From: Candidatus Hydrothermarchaeum profundi
GTDB taxonomy: Archaea; Hydrothermarchaeota; Hydrothermarchaeia; Hydrothermarchaeales; Hydrothermarchaeaceae
Direction: 5' to 3'
DNA: 64,000 nt
Assembly: GCA_002011125.2 (NCBI GenBank)
Contig: MTMF02000009.1
Coordinates: 1,146,989 to 1,210,988 of the forward strand
In this document: positions 23,180 to 31,981 of the stretch, piece by piece
Layout of the letters: the number at the start of each line of letters is the position of its first letter
Numbering within the stretch: the stretch's first letter is position 1
Notes under the pieces: model-generated
Told to the model about the DNA's origin: nothing
Database searches by the model: none
Seen by the model: the letters and a program-made list of their open reading frames with translations, nothing else
Made by a program: the position numbers and the translations under genes

Positions 23180-23854
23180 ATGGCTAGAATATTAATAATT
23201 GACGACGACCCTAATATCTGTGAGTCGCTCTCTGAAATACTTAAAGATGAAGGGCATGAAGTTGTTACAGCACTTTCTCCTGAAGCCGGTTTAAAAGAAC
23301 TTACTAAAAGCGAGTTTCAGCTAGCTTTGGTTGATTTAGTCATGCCGAAACTGAGCGGTATAGAAGTACTAAGTTATATCAAAAGGACTAGTCCGAAAGT
23401 TCAGGTGATTATGATCACAGCGTTTGGTACAATCGAGAATGCCGTTGAGGCGATGAAAAGAGGAGCAAGCGACTATATTTCAAAGCCCTTCAAAGTAAAT
23501 GAGATACAGACAAGCATAAACCGTGCATTGGAAGAAGCTAAGTTTAGTGATCTAGAAAAAAAGATTGAAGTAAAAAAACTTAATGAAATCTCGATTGAGG
23601 ATGCGGGGGAACTATTGGATGCACTAGCAAATCCGATACGAAGAAGTGTAGTAGAATTGTTAGGAAAATCTGGAAGGGCAAGTTTTACGAGAATACGCAC
23701 TAACCTTAAAATCGATGATCCTACAAAATTGAGCTTCCACCTAAGAAAACTGAAAAAAAGTGGGATAGTAGAGCAAGATGAAGATAAAATATACTCCTTG
23801 AGTATTACCGGAGAGAAAGTCTTGAATATTCTGAGAAAATTGATGGTAGATTAG
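23180..23854 (+). CDS. Response regulator with C-terminal winged-helix output
   Basis: This 224-residue protein has a receiver domain (1-120) with acidic pocket D8-D10, phospho-acceptor D52 (LVDLVMP), a switch Thr in MITAFGT and Lys in YISKPF. A linker follows, then an ArsR-like winged helix (about 145-220: LLDALANPIRRSVVELLG). Many archaeal response regulators have no DNA-binding part, so a direct DNA-binding output is notable. It is the partner of the kinase 5 bp upstream. Targets are unknown; the divergent 19086-21038 gene is a reasonable guess. Confidence 0.92.
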   Translation: MARILIIDDDPNICESLSEILKDEGHEVVTALSPEAGLKELTKSEFQLALVDLVMPKLSGIEVLSYIKRTSPKVQVIMITAFGTIENAVEAMKRGASDYISKPFKVNEIQTSINRALEEAKFSDLEKKIEVKKLNEISIEDAGELLDALANPIRRSVVELLGKSGRASFTRIRTNLKIDDPTKLSFHLRKLKKSGIVEQDEDKIYSLSITGEKVLNILRKLMVD

Positions 23855-23936
23855 GAAGATTGATGTATTCAAAAAATATAGAAGATGTTGAAAGAATATT
23901 TTTCTTGTTTATTATCAAATTTTACGTTCCTGAAAG

Positions 23937-23947
23937 CTTTTTATAGG
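23937..23947 (+). promoter_or_regulatory. TATA box of the HARP-hisS-hisI operon
   Basis: CTTTTTATAGG lies about 27 nt before the ATG at 23968 and is preceded by the purine-rich TGAAAG, a plausible BRE. With archaeal spacing, transcription would begin within a base or two of the start codon. That predicts a leaderless mRNA, and no ribosome-binding site is present. Confidence 0.55.
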
Positions 23948-23967
23948 TATTTGGCGGATTTTCAATT

Positions 23968-24615
23968 ATGCAACTTAAGCAGAGATTTGTTTTGGATACG
24001 ACCGCATTAACTTCAGTCGAACTCAGGGAAGGAAAAACATTGTGCGAGACGATAGAAAAAATTTTAAATCTTATAGCTGAAGCTAGGATAAAACTGAATA
24101 TATCATGTCACATTCCTTATCCAACGGTCTATAATGAGCTGGTCGGTTTCATGAAGAGGTACAATTGTCCTGAAGAACTCTTTGTTGAAGTTGATACTTG
24201 GCTGGTTAAAAAGACTCCAGATAGATATGAGGTAAAGATCCCTGCAGCAGTATTTTATGAGTATATAAAAGATATGAGAGAAAGGATGAACAAAGGAATG
24301 AAGGTTGCCGAGGGGGGTATTTGGTTATCTTCAGAAGAAGCGCTTAAGCAAAGAGATAAGAAAAAAACTGGTGAAGAAGATTCTACCGGAGCGATTATAA
24401 AGGACTTCCGAGCTAAGTATAGAAATGCCTTAAGATACGGTACTTTGGATTCTGCACCGGATCTTGACGTTCTCCTGCTTGCCAAAGAAATGGATGCTGG
24501 TGTGGTTGCGAGCGATGAGGGTATTAAGAAATGGGCAGAGAGTCTAGGCCTCAGATACGTAGAAGGACATACTTTCCCTAAAATGCTTGAAGAGTACTTG
24601 AAGCATATGAGGTAA
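23968..24615 (+). CDS. HARP: protein-only RNase P homolog (RNA ligase partner/UPF0278 family)
   Basis: This 215-residue PIN-like nuclease matches the Homolog of Aquifex RNase P family. It has FVLDTTALT with D10, the middle block [12 protein letters not shown] ... [17 protein letters not shown], and the acidic end block PDLDVLL ... AGVVASDEG with D165, D167 and D183. HARP proteins can trim the 5' leader of pre-tRNA without RNA. Archaea with HARP normally also have RNA-based RNase P, and this window encodes the RNase P proteins Rnp2 and Rnp3 (50675-51830). It is the first gene of an operon with hisS (4-bp gap), and is probably leaderless. Confidence 0.88.
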   Translation: MQLKQRFVLDTTALTSVELREGKTLCETIEKILNLIAEARIKLNISCHIPYPTVYNELVGFMKRYNCPEELFVEVDTWLVKKTPDRYEVKIPAAVFYEYIKDMRERMNKGMKVAEGGIWLSSEEALKQRDKKKTGEEDSTGAIIKDFRAKYRNALRYGTLDSAPDLDVLLLAKEMDAGVVASDEGIKKWAESLGLRYVEGHTFPKMLEEYLKHMR

Positions 24616-24619
24616 CCCT

Positions 24620-25906
24620 ATGGAATTTTCGAGACCTAGAGGTACTAGAGATTTTTTGCCGGAGGAGACTTCTAAGAGAAGGTGGGTTGAAAATATAATT
24701 AGAGATACATTTGAGAGATATGGTTATAAAGAAGTCCAGACTCCTACTTTTGAGCACTTAGAGCTAATAACAGCCAAATCTGGAGATGAGATAAGGGCGC
24801 ACTTATATCACTTCAAAGATAAATCTAATCGGGATATTGCATTAAGGCCGGAATTTACTGCGCCTGTGATGAGATTATACGTTAATGAATTACAGTCTAG
24901 ACCTAAGCCATTGAAATTATACTATTTTGGCAACTGTTTTAGATATGAAAGACCTCAGTCAGGCAGATTTAGAGAATTTTGGCAGGCAGGAGTAGAGTTG
25001 ATAGGTTCAGGGTATCCTGAAGCAGAAGCAGAGGTTATCGCTCTGACGGTTGAAACCTTGAAAAAGCTTGGATTGCAAGAGTTTGAAACTCATATAGGTC
25101 ACATAGGAGTACTGCGGAAGGTGCTTAAAAAAAGTGGAGTCGAAGAAAATGATCAAAATCTTGTTCTGGGCCTTATAGATAAGGGTGAGATAGAGGAATT
25201 GAAGAACGTTCTTGATGAACTGAGACTAAAAGAAAAGGATAAGCAACTTATTTTTAATCTGCTTAATTTGGTGGGGAGGAACGAGGTAATTTTGAAAGCT
25301 GAAACTCTTCTTAGAGGTAATATTGATGCGTTGAAAGAGCTGGAAAGGCTTAGAGAAGTTCTGAGATGGCTGAAAGAATTTGGTGTAAGTGATTATCATG
25401 TTAATTTTGGGATTGCTAGAGGATTAGATTATTATACTGGTGTAGTCTTTGAGATATACTCAAAGAAGCTAAAAGCCCAAAAACAAATTTGCGGTGGAGG
25501 CAGCTATTCTCTGGCGGAGGTATTTGGTGGCGAAAAAGTAGCTACATGTGGATTTGCGTTTGGTTTCGATAGAGTCGTTCTGGCACTAGAGGCGGAGGGG
25601 GTAGATCTGGGTGCAAAAGCAAAAAAAGAGTTCCTAGTAGTAATGACGGGAGAGAGTCTTCTTCCTAAAGCGATTGAAATAGCTAGCATGATACGCAATA
25701 GGTTTCCCTGCCATGTTGATTTAATGCGGCGGCGGCTTGGTAAGGCTTTAGCTTATGCCAATAGCATCGGCATACCTTTCGTAGTTATCGTAGGTGAGGA
25801 AGAGTTGAAAGAAGATAAAGTCATACTCAGAGACATGAAGACAGGATCTCAAAAAGAAGTTTCTATTAAAAACATAGAAAAAGATATTTTGAAAGTGATA
25901 GAATGA
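24620..25906 (+). CDS. hisS: Histidyl-tRNA synthetase
   Basis: This 428-residue class II aminoacyl-tRNA synthetase has motif 1 region FERYGYKEVQTPTFEHLEL, motif 2 FRYERPQSGRFREFWQAG, the histidine-A loop GLDYYTGVVFE, and the C-terminal anticodon-binding domain (about 335-428). It attaches histidine to tRNA-His in the cytoplasm. It follows the HARP RNase P gene by 4 bp and overlaps hisI by 4 bp, an operon mixing tRNA processing, tRNA-His charging and histidine synthesis. Length is normal. Confidence 0.96.
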   Translation: MEFSRPRGTRDFLPEETSKRRWVENIIRDTFERYGYKEVQTPTFEHLELITAKSGDEIRAHLYHFKDKSNRDIALRPEFTAPVMRLYVNELQSRPKPLKLYYFGNCFRYERPQSGRFREFWQAGVELIGSGYPEAEAEVIALTVETLKKLGLQEFETHIGHIGVLRKVLKKSGVEENDQNLVLGLIDKGEIEELKNVLDELRLKEKDKQLIFNLLNLVGRNEVILKAETLLRGNIDALKELERLREVLRWLKEFGVSDYHVNFGIARGLDYYTGVVFEIYSKKLKAQKQICGGGSYSLAEVFGGEKVATCGFAFGFDRVVLALEAEGVDLGAKAKKEFLVVMTGESLLPKAIEIASMIRNRFPCHVDLMRRRLGKALAYANSIGIPFVVIVGEEELKEDKVILRDMKTGSQKEVSIKNIEKDILKVIE

Positions 25907-26295
25907 AAAATATTATTGAAGAAGTAAATTTTAGGATAAAGCGAGACGGGGAGGACTTGGCTATAGCTGTTGCACAAGATTTTAAGACCAATGAAGTTCT
26001 TATGGTGGCGTTCATTAATGCTGAGGCATTAGAAAAAACATTGAGAACCGGAAAAATGCATTATTTCAGTACTTCTAGGAAAAAAATCTGGTTAAAAGGT
26101 GAAAGTTCGAGACATTATCAACTGGTAAGGGAGATATTGATCGACTGCGATGGCGATGCCTTACTTTTTAAGGTTGATCAACAAGATGCTGCATGCCACG
26201 AGGGATACTACTCTTGTTTTTTTAGGAAAATCGAAAATGGTCAGATTAAGGTGGTTGGAAAGAGAATTTTTGACCCAAAAGATGTTTACGGATAA
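25903..26295 (+). CDS. hisI: Phosphoribosyl-AMP cyclohydrolase
   Basis: This 130-residue enzyme catalyses the third step of histidine biosynthesis, opening the adenine ring of phosphoribosyl-AMP. It shows the family blocks VLMVAFINAEAL, HYFSTSRKKIWLKGESS and the metal-binding DCDGDALLFKVDQ ... ACHEGYYSCF. Length is typical for a stand-alone HisI, with no fused HisE. The start codon overlaps the hisS stop (ATGA), so translation is coupled. The other his genes are not in the window. Confidence 0.96.
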   Translation: MKNIIEEVNFRIKRDGEDLAIAVAQDFKTNEVLMVAFINAEALEKTLRTGKMHYFSTSRKKIWLKGESSRHYQLVREILIDCDGDALLFKVDQQDAACHEGYYSCFFRKIENGQIKVVGKRIFDPKDVYG

Positions 26296-26343
26296 AAATA
26301 TTTAGTATACTTTAGAAAAAAATATTCGGGGATGTTGAATAAT

Positions 26344-28134
26344 ATGAAAATAATTATACCAGACACTTCGGTGATAATAGATGGAAGGATCACTCAATTA
26401 GTTAAAAGGAAAGAATACAGGGGATGTAAGGTTTTAATTTCTGAGGCAGTAGTAGCCGAATTAGAGAATCAAGCAAATAAGGGAAAAGAGAGCGGGTTTA
26501 AGGGATTAGAGGAGCTTGTAAGGCTGAGGGATTACTCTAAGGAGGGTATTATTGAACTAGAACACGTAGGGAGGAGACCAAGGATTTCAGAGTTCAAAGA
26601 CATAGACGACATCATAAGAAATACGGCTAAGGAGGCAGATGGTCTATTAGTCACAAGTGATAGAATCCAGGCCAGAGTTAGCGAGACTAAAGGGATTAAT
26701 GTTCTTTATCTTAGGAAAAAAAGGGTAAAAAAGGAACTTCGTATATTAAAATACTTCGATCACGACACTATGTCAGTTCATCTGCGTGATAAAGTAGTGC
26801 CTATGGCAAAAAGAGGTAAGCCAGGGAATATAAAACTGGTAAAGCTGTCTGATAAGCCCTTAAAAGAAAGGGAGCTAGTAAAAATCGCGAGAGAGATTAT
26901 TGAGTATGCTAGAGTTGACCCTGACAGTTTTATTGAAATAGAAAGGAAAGGCGCAACCGTAGTACAGCTTAAGCAGATTAGGATCGCTATAGCTAGACCT
27001 CCTTTCGCTGATGGCTTTGAGATCACTGCCGTTAGACCTATTGCAGATGTCAAGTTAGATGACTATAAACTCTCTGAGAGACTTTTAAATAGACTTAAAG
27101 AAAGCGCAGAAGGAATATTTGTAGCAGGTCCTCCCGGTGCTGGAAAGTCAACTTTCTCGCAGGCATTAGCTGAGTTCTACAAGAATCAAGGTAAAATAGT
27201 GAAAACAATGGAGTCGCCTAGAGATTTAGTGGTATCGGATGAAATTACCCAATACGGTCCATTGGAAGGGGAGATGGAGAAAACAGCAGATATCCTCTTG
27301 CTAGTTAGACCGGACTACACAATCTACGATGAGGTAAGAAAAACCAATGACTTCCGGATTTTTGCAGATATGCGATTAGCTGGGGTTGGCATGGTAGGAG
27401 TAACCCATGCAAATAAGGGCATAGACGCAATACAAAGGCTAATAGGTAGAGTAGAACTTGGAATGATACCCCAGATAGTAGATACGGTTATCTTCATCAA
27501 AGACGGCAGGATAGAAAAAGTGTATAAAGTAATGTTCACAGTTAAAGTTCCAGCGGGAATGATGGAGGCAGATCTAGCAAGACCCGTAATAGAAGTTAGA
27601 GATTTTGAAACAGACATAGCTGAATATGAAATATACACATTTGGCGAAGAGACCGTGGTTATGCCTGTTGGAAAGGAGGAGAGGACTGTTACAGAAAAAC
27701 TCGCCGCTGAGAGGGTTTATCAAGAGATCAAGAAGTATGCTCGGAATGCGCGTATAGACGTAGAGGTAACAGGATCAAGTGCAATTGTTTGGATAGATGA
27801 TAAATATATCCCTAAAATTATTGGTAGGCAGGGGAAAAAAATTGAGAAGATAGAAAGGGCTTTAGGCATTGGCATAGATATACGGCCTCTTGAAAATAAA
27901 TCCGAAAGGGAAGAAGTAATCAAAATAACGTTAGAAGAGACAGATAAGTATGTGCACCTGATTGCCGGACCTGAATATGCTGGAAAAATGGTTGAGATTT
28001 ATAAAGATGGAGAATACCTTTTTACTGCTACAATAGGTAGAAAAGGCGAGTTAAAGGTAGCCAAAAATTCTGATTTTGGTAGAGAGCTAATAGATGCTAG
28101 GGAGATCACTGCGAAATCAATTCGAAAGGTTTAA
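26344..28134 (+). CDS. PIN domain-ATPase-KH protein (PINA-type)
   Basis: This 596-residue protein has an N-terminal PIN domain (IIPDTSVIIDGR, later VTSDRIQA; about 1-130), a linker, a PilT/VirB11-like ATPase core with Walker A GPPGAGKST near residue 265, and a C-terminal KH domain with GRQGKKIEKIE (about 495-505). The conserved archaeal protein PINA of Sulfolobus forms a hexamer and has been linked to Holliday-junction processing. I chose ATG 26344 (MKIIIPDTSVII), the usual PIN opening; ATG 26332 is possible. It is convergent with tiaS, with the GGAGG-rich hairpin in between. Confidence 0.9.
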   Translation: MKIIIPDTSVIIDGRITQLVKRKEYRGCKVLISEAVVAELENQANKGKESGFKGLEELVRLRDYSKEGIIELEHVGRRPRISEFKDIDDIIRNTAKEADGLLVTSDRIQARVSETKGINVLYLRKKRVKKELRILKYFDHDTMSVHLRDKVVPMAKRGKPGNIKLVKLSDKPLKERELVKIAREIIEYARVDPDSFIEIERKGATVVQLKQIRIAIARPPFADGFEITAVRPIADVKLDDYKLSERLLNRLKESAEGIFVAGPPGAGKSTFSQALAEFYKNQGKIVKTMESPRDLVVSDEITQYGPLEGEMEKTADILLLVRPDYTIYDEVRKTNDFRIFADMRLAGVGMVGVTHANKGIDAIQRLIGRVELGMIPQIVDTVIFIKDGRIEKVYKVMFTVKVPAGMMEADLARPVIEVRDFETDIAEYEIYTFGEETVVMPVGKEERTVTEKLAAERVYQEIKKYARNARIDVEVTGSSAIVWIDDKYIPKIIGRQGKKIEKIERALGIGIDIRPLENKSEREEVIKITLEETDKYVHLIAGPEYAGKMVEIYKDGEYLFTATIGRKGELKVAKNSDFGRELIDAREITAKSIRKV

Positions 28135-28151
28135 TAGTAGGGAATAGAATA

Positions 28152-28230
28152 AGGCACCAGGAGGCCTGAGCGAGGAGGTAGGAGATTGTTTTTTAGAAAT
28201 AGGGAGGTGATCTCAAACCTCCTAGTGCCT
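28152..28230. ncRNA. Candidate structured RNA: long hairpin with repeated GGAGG
   Basis: The outer arms GGCACCAGGAGG (28153-28164) and CCTCCTAGTGCC (28218-28229) pair with one mismatch. An inner GAGAT/ATCTC stem is possible. Inside are three further GGAG-type repeats, one being GGAGGTGATC (28203-28212). That is the exact complement of GATCACCTCC at the conserved 16S rRNA 3' end, so on the other strand the element carries an anti-Shine-Dalgarno copy. It lies between convergent genes. It could be a small RNA from either strand or simply a 3'-end processing structure. The strand is unknown. Confidence 0.35.
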
Positions 28231-28276
28231 CATTTCCGTAAAAAAGGAATAACGACTTAAATGATTTGTGCATAAA

Positions 28277-29536
28277 TTAAGCACAACTGCTTTTGGGGGT
28301 ATTAGTACGCAATTCTCTTACTAGGGGCTTGCTTATATGGCGCATTGCTCTTGGAGGGACTTGGTAAATCCTTTCCTCTAGTTCTCGGGGATATTTTACT
28401 CTCACTTTATCGCCTTTAAATGTCTTACAAATTCTGCATCGAAATCCTTGATTCTTACCCGCTGATTCCATACGTCTTCCACATTCGCATAGGGGATTCT
28501 CTTCCCTATACATCTCAGCTAGCTTCATAACATGGATCTTTTCGAGATTAATAGTTTTTTTAGGATCAGATCTTACGCCACCGTATACTCTCACTTTATC
28601 GCCTGGAACAAGTTTCTTGACTATATGCCTAAACTCTTTTGTTGGCTCGTATGCAGCGCATTCAATGGAATCACTTCCGTCAGTTACTGTGAATATTACG
28701 TGTCCTCCTTTTATGACTCTTGGGAGGGAGTTAACTTCCCCCTCTAGGATGACAGAGGAGTAGGGCTTGATATCACTGATTCTTTTGACGTTTATTAAAT
28801 GCGCGTCTGTCCCCTGATTTGTTTCATAGATTATTTTTCTTTCTATTCGCTCTCCAAGTTTAATCATGTTAAAAGCTCTTTTAAGAGTTTCAGGATCTTC
28901 TCCACGAATACCGAAAAGTACGGGGCAGGGTGAGTGTGGCGCTATTAATATGCGTTCATTATCTACGTTATTAAAGGTTAGGGGGAAGGTTCTCTCATTC
29001 ATTTTGAATACTGATTTTTTATCGATTTTTCTTTCTTTTCCCCAATTTTTCTTTTCTCGGTAGGCTATTAGCTCATAAGTTTTATCTTTAAAAATACTTC
29101 CGATAGATGCAAGAGCACCGATGATCCCTCTACCTTTTTTAAATTTACATATTTCTGCTCCATAGCTTATGGCGAGATTTTCAGCTTCATCTATAGTAAC
29201 GACTTCATGAAGACATTTTTCATAAAATCTAGAAAATTCTTCTGGAACTTTATCTCCCTGATAAAATACTACCCCTGGATGGGTGTTACTGTCGTCTATT
29301 TCTGCATATTCCTCTACCGTTTCGAGTACTAAGTTTTCCACTCCTTTAGGCTTCTTTCTCATCTCCAGGCAAATTCCGGCGTTTCCTCTAGTCTTCCACC
29401 TAATATTTGGGTTAAGTCTTACTAGTTTTGGTTTAATTGATGTGTACCGCGACAATTCATCCGCAAGGAGAGCCCCTAAATATGTAGTGCACATTCCCTT
29501 TTTGGAGTCCGTGTCATCTATCCCTACGTAGAACAT
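28277..29536 (-). CDS. tiaS: tRNA(Ile2) 2-agmatinylcytidine synthetase
   Basis: This 419-residue archaeal TiaS attaches agmatine to C34 of tRNA-Ile(CAU) so that it reads AUA. The N-terminus GIDDTDSKKGMCTTYLG is the family signature. There follow a ferredoxin-like and catalytic middle region, an OB-fold (about 255-330, VILEGEVNSLPRVIKGGHVIFTV) and a C-terminal zinc ribbon (CEC ... CRIC, about 345-370). Length is normal. It lies 1 bp downstream of the PRC-barrel-like membrane gene. Confidence 0.93.
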   Translation of the reverse strand: MFYVGIDDTDSKKGMCTTYLGALLADELSRYTSIKPKLVRLNPNIRWKTRGNAGICLEMRKKPKGVENLVLETVEEYAEIDDSNTHPGVVFYQGDKVPEEFSRFYEKCLHEVVTIDEAENLAISYGAEICKFKKGRGIIGALASIGSIFKDKTYELIAYREKKNWGKERKIDKKSVFKMNERTFPLTFNNVDNERILIAPHSPCPVLFGIRGEDPETLKRAFNMIKLGERIERKIIYETNQGTDAHLINVKRISDIKPYSSVILEGEVNSLPRVIKGGHVIFTVTDGSDSIECAAYEPTKEFRHIVKKLVPGDKVRVYGGVRSDPKKTINLEKIHVMKLAEMYREENPLCECGRRMESAGKNQGFRCRICKTFKGDKVRVKYPRELEERIYQVPPRAMRHISKPLVRELRTNTPKSSCA

Positions 29537-29537
29537 G

Positions 29538-30134
29538 TTATGATTTCAGTATTATAACGTCGTTGCTTGTTTCTATGTCTTCTTCTCTAAAAACCTTCTT
29601 TTTGGATCCCCTACTAGCAGTAAATTCTAAAACTTTTCCTTCACTATCCACATTAACATTATCTACTTTCCCGAGGTAAATTCCTTTTTTTGTATATACT
29701 TCCTTCCCTATGAACTCATGCCTTCTCTCGTGTTCAACCGGCTCTTCTTCTTTAACGATTACGACATCATCTACGGCAATGACCTCATCCTTATCTAATA
29801 TCTTATCCTCAATCTCAAATTTTTCTACTTCGCCTTCCTCTATTTCGACTCCTTTAAGCATTCCGATGTACTTTCCAGATTCCGAGAAAACCTTTATCTC
29901 TGGAACTCTCTCCATCTTTTTTCCAAGTGCGAAAAGGGCTCCTCCATTCAAAAAGAGTATGATAGACGGGAAAAGCATAAAGAAAGTTAGAGTCCTCACA
30001 GCACCAATATCGAAAGGCGGGGAAACCTCCGGGGTAAAAAGTTTCATAGAAATAGAGTAGAATTTAAGGGGAACGATAAGCCATATGACTCCAAGAATTC
30101 CGTTTATTACTCCAACAACCTGAATAGACCTCAT
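29538..30134 (-). CDS. Membrane protein with PRC-barrel-like domains
   Basis: This protein is about 198 residues, with two transmembrane segments near the N-terminus (about 5-30 and 45-70) and a cytoplasmic tail with two PRC-barrel-like units. The clear one is FIGKEVYTKKGIYLGKVDNVNVDSEGKVLEF (about 140-170); a weaker one is VFSESGKYIGMLKGVEIEEGEVEKFEI (about 85-110). PRC barrels occur in RNA-processing and photosynthetic proteins and in archaeal CdpB-type division proteins, so a membrane anchor role is possible. I prefer ATG 30134 over a TTG at 30143. It is just upstream of tiaS. Function unknown. Confidence 0.65.
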   Translation of the reverse strand: MRSIQVVGVINGILGVIWLIVPLKFYSISMKLFTPEVSPPFDIGAVRTLTFFMLFPSIILFLNGGALFALGKKMERVPEIKVFSESGKYIGMLKGVEIEEGEVEKFEIEDKILDKDEVIAVDDVVIVKEEEPVEHERRHEFIGKEVYTKKGIYLGKVDNVNVDSEGKVLEFTASRGSKKKVFREEDIETSNDVIILKS

Positions 30135-30198
30135 CTCAATCAATTTTTTAAAAATACTAAAATATATAAACTTTGTGAGCTTTTTTGAGCAAATTTAT

Positions 30199-30948
30199 CT
30201 AAACCTTCATCCTTTTAAAAGCTTGCGTCCCGATACCTATCATAAACGCCGTAAATGAAGATAAGACGGCAAGATCAACAAGAAATGGGAATCTCTGGGT
30301 ACCGAGCATCGTCCCCCTAAGGGCATCGACTCCGTAGGTTAATGGGTCGAGTAACACTAATGAGGAGAGCCATGATGGAAGGTCCTCAGTTGGGAATAAT
30401 GCCCCACTTAGGAAAAAGAGAGGATAAATTACAAAACTAACTACCATACCAAATCCTTCTGGAGACTCCATCTGAGACCCTATGATTAGTCCGAGGCTAA
30501 CTAGTCCGGCAGCCATTATCAGTATCACGAGATACGCTTTAAGAATAACGATTATTGTATAATGCACACCGAATAAAGGCCCCAGTAATAGGAGGATACT
30601 CCCTTGTATTAGAGAATCAGTCATCCCTCCTAAAACCTTTCCGATGAATATGGTTGACCGTCGTAGTGGTGCAACCAAAACTTCCTTTAAAAAGTCTATT
30701 TTCCGATCCCACACTATGTAAACTCCAAAAAAGACTGACGTGAAAAGCACGCTCATAGAAACAACGCCAGGGTATATGAATGTCTGGTAATTAACTCCTT
30801 TAATGATGATGCTTGAGCCTAGGCCTCCACCAAAAACAACTAGCCATAGGAGTGGAGTGAATATGGATGAAACAACTCTTGAATGCTCCCTAGTAAAAAC
30901 CTTGAACTCCCTCAGCCAAAGGGCAGCAATGCCATTTACTTCACTCAT
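30199..30948 (-). CDS. ABC-2 type transporter permease
   Basis: This 249-residue membrane protein has about six transmembrane segments and the ABC-2 end pattern FFLSGALFPTEDLPSWLSSLVLLDPLTYGVDALRG, very close to the permease at 18326-19084. Its start overlaps the stop of the ATPase gene upstream by 4 bp, so the two are coupled. Likely a drug- or lipid-type exporter; the substrate is unknown. Confidence 0.9.
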   Translation of the reverse strand: MSEVNGIAALWLREFKVFTREHSRVVSSIFTPLLWLVVFGGGLGSSIIIKGVNYQTFIYPGVVSMSVLFTSVFFGVYIVWDRKIDFLKEVLVAPLRRSTIFIGKVLGGMTDSLIQGSILLLLGPLFGVHYTIIVILKAYLVILIMAAGLVSLGLIIGSQMESPEGFGMVVSFVIYPLFFLSGALFPTEDLPSWLSSLVLLDPLTYGVDALRGTMLGTQRFPFLVDLAVLSSFTAFMIGIGTQAFKRMKV

Positions 30949-31913
30949 CTTTTTTTCACCTGTCTCATTATTCTCTGCATATACCCTCCTTCAGCAGTGC
31001 CTCCCTCCCTTATACTTCTCCCTGTATATTTCAAAAAAACATCATTTAAAGTAGGATGCACTATTTCTACTTTCTCAAAGGTTGGGAAGGTCTCTAAAAT
31101 TCTCTTTAGCCTCATGCTAGCATCGTCAACACAGAGTTCTATTCGGTCATTTTCCTTAGTATAACCCGTTAAGAATGGTAGGGAATCTGTAGTATTAGGG
31201 ACTTCTTTAACCCCCATTAAGATTATCTTCTCTCCGATCTCGCTTTTAAGGGCTGAGGGCTTGTCCATAACCTTGATTTTCCCATAATCTATAATTGCAA
31301 CTCTATCACAGAGATGGTCTGCCTCTTCCATATAATGGCTTGTTATTACTACGGTAACATTTTCAACTTCCACAAGCTCCCTTATATACTCCCAAACATG
31401 CTCTCGGGACTGAGGATCGAGTCCTAAAGTAGGTTCATCTAAAAAGAGAACGTTAGGCTTATGTAGCAGTCCTCTCGCTAACTCTAATCTCCTCCTCATT
31501 CCTCCAGAGTAGTTTCGAACTCTATCATGTGCTCTTGATTCTAGTTCTACAAGACGTAGAACTTCTCTTATTCTACTTTTCCATTCAGCCCTTGGAACGC
31601 CATACATCATCGCATGGAGCATGAGGTTTTCATATCCTGTGAGGATATCGTCTGAACTGGGTTCCTGAAAGACTATTCCTATGCTTCTCCTAACTTTTCC
31701 TGGCTCTCGTATAATGTCATAGCCATTTACCGTTGCTGTACCGTAGGTTGGCTTAATAAGAGTTGCAAGCATATGTAGTAGCGTAGTCTTCCCTGCACCA
31801 TTTGGTCCTAGTAACCCAAAAACCTCGCCTTCTTCTATCTCAAAATTTAGATGGTCTACCGCTGTTATTTTCTCATATACCTTTGTAATTTCCTTAACTT
31901 CTATTATCCCCAT
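30945..31913 (-). CDS. ABC transporter ATP-binding protein, DrrA type
   Basis: This 322-residue ATPase has intact motifs: Walker A GPNGAGKTT, signature YSGGMRRRLELA, Walker B LFLDEPT and switch histidine in TSHYMEEA. It therefore contrasts with the paralog at 17419, where signature and switch are altered. The start is ATG 31913 with GAGGTC 6 nt upstream; the longer frame from a TTG is unlikely. It forms an exporter with the permease at 30199 (4-bp overlap). It is divergent from the DUF362 gene at 31982. Confidence 0.92.
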   Translation of the reverse strand: MGIIEVKEITKVYEKITAVDHLNFEIEEGEVFGLLGPNGAGKTTLLHMLATLIKPTYGTATVNGYDIIREPGKVRRSIGIVFQEPSSDDILTGYENLMLHAMMYGVPRAEWKSRIREVLRLVELESRAHDRVRNYSGGMRRRLELARGLLHKPNVLFLDEPTLGLDPQSREHVWEYIRELVEVENVTVVITSHYMEEADHLCDRVAIIDYGKIKVMDKPSALKSEIGEKIILMGVKEVPNTTDSLPFLTGYTKENDRIELCVDDASMRLKRILETFPTFEKVEIVHPTLNDVFLKYTGRSIREGGTAEGGYMQRIMRQVKKR

Positions 31914-31981
31914 TAGCTTTGACCTCAATAAAAAGCAATTGTACCGTTATATTATTAATGTTATAATAAGTGGGTTAATAT

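Noticed and set aside
28225-28260. GTG-initiated 11-codon frame after GGAGGTGATC in the hairpin region
   Set aside because: Too short and spacing from the ribosome-binding-like sequence is long; the hairpin explanation is simpler.
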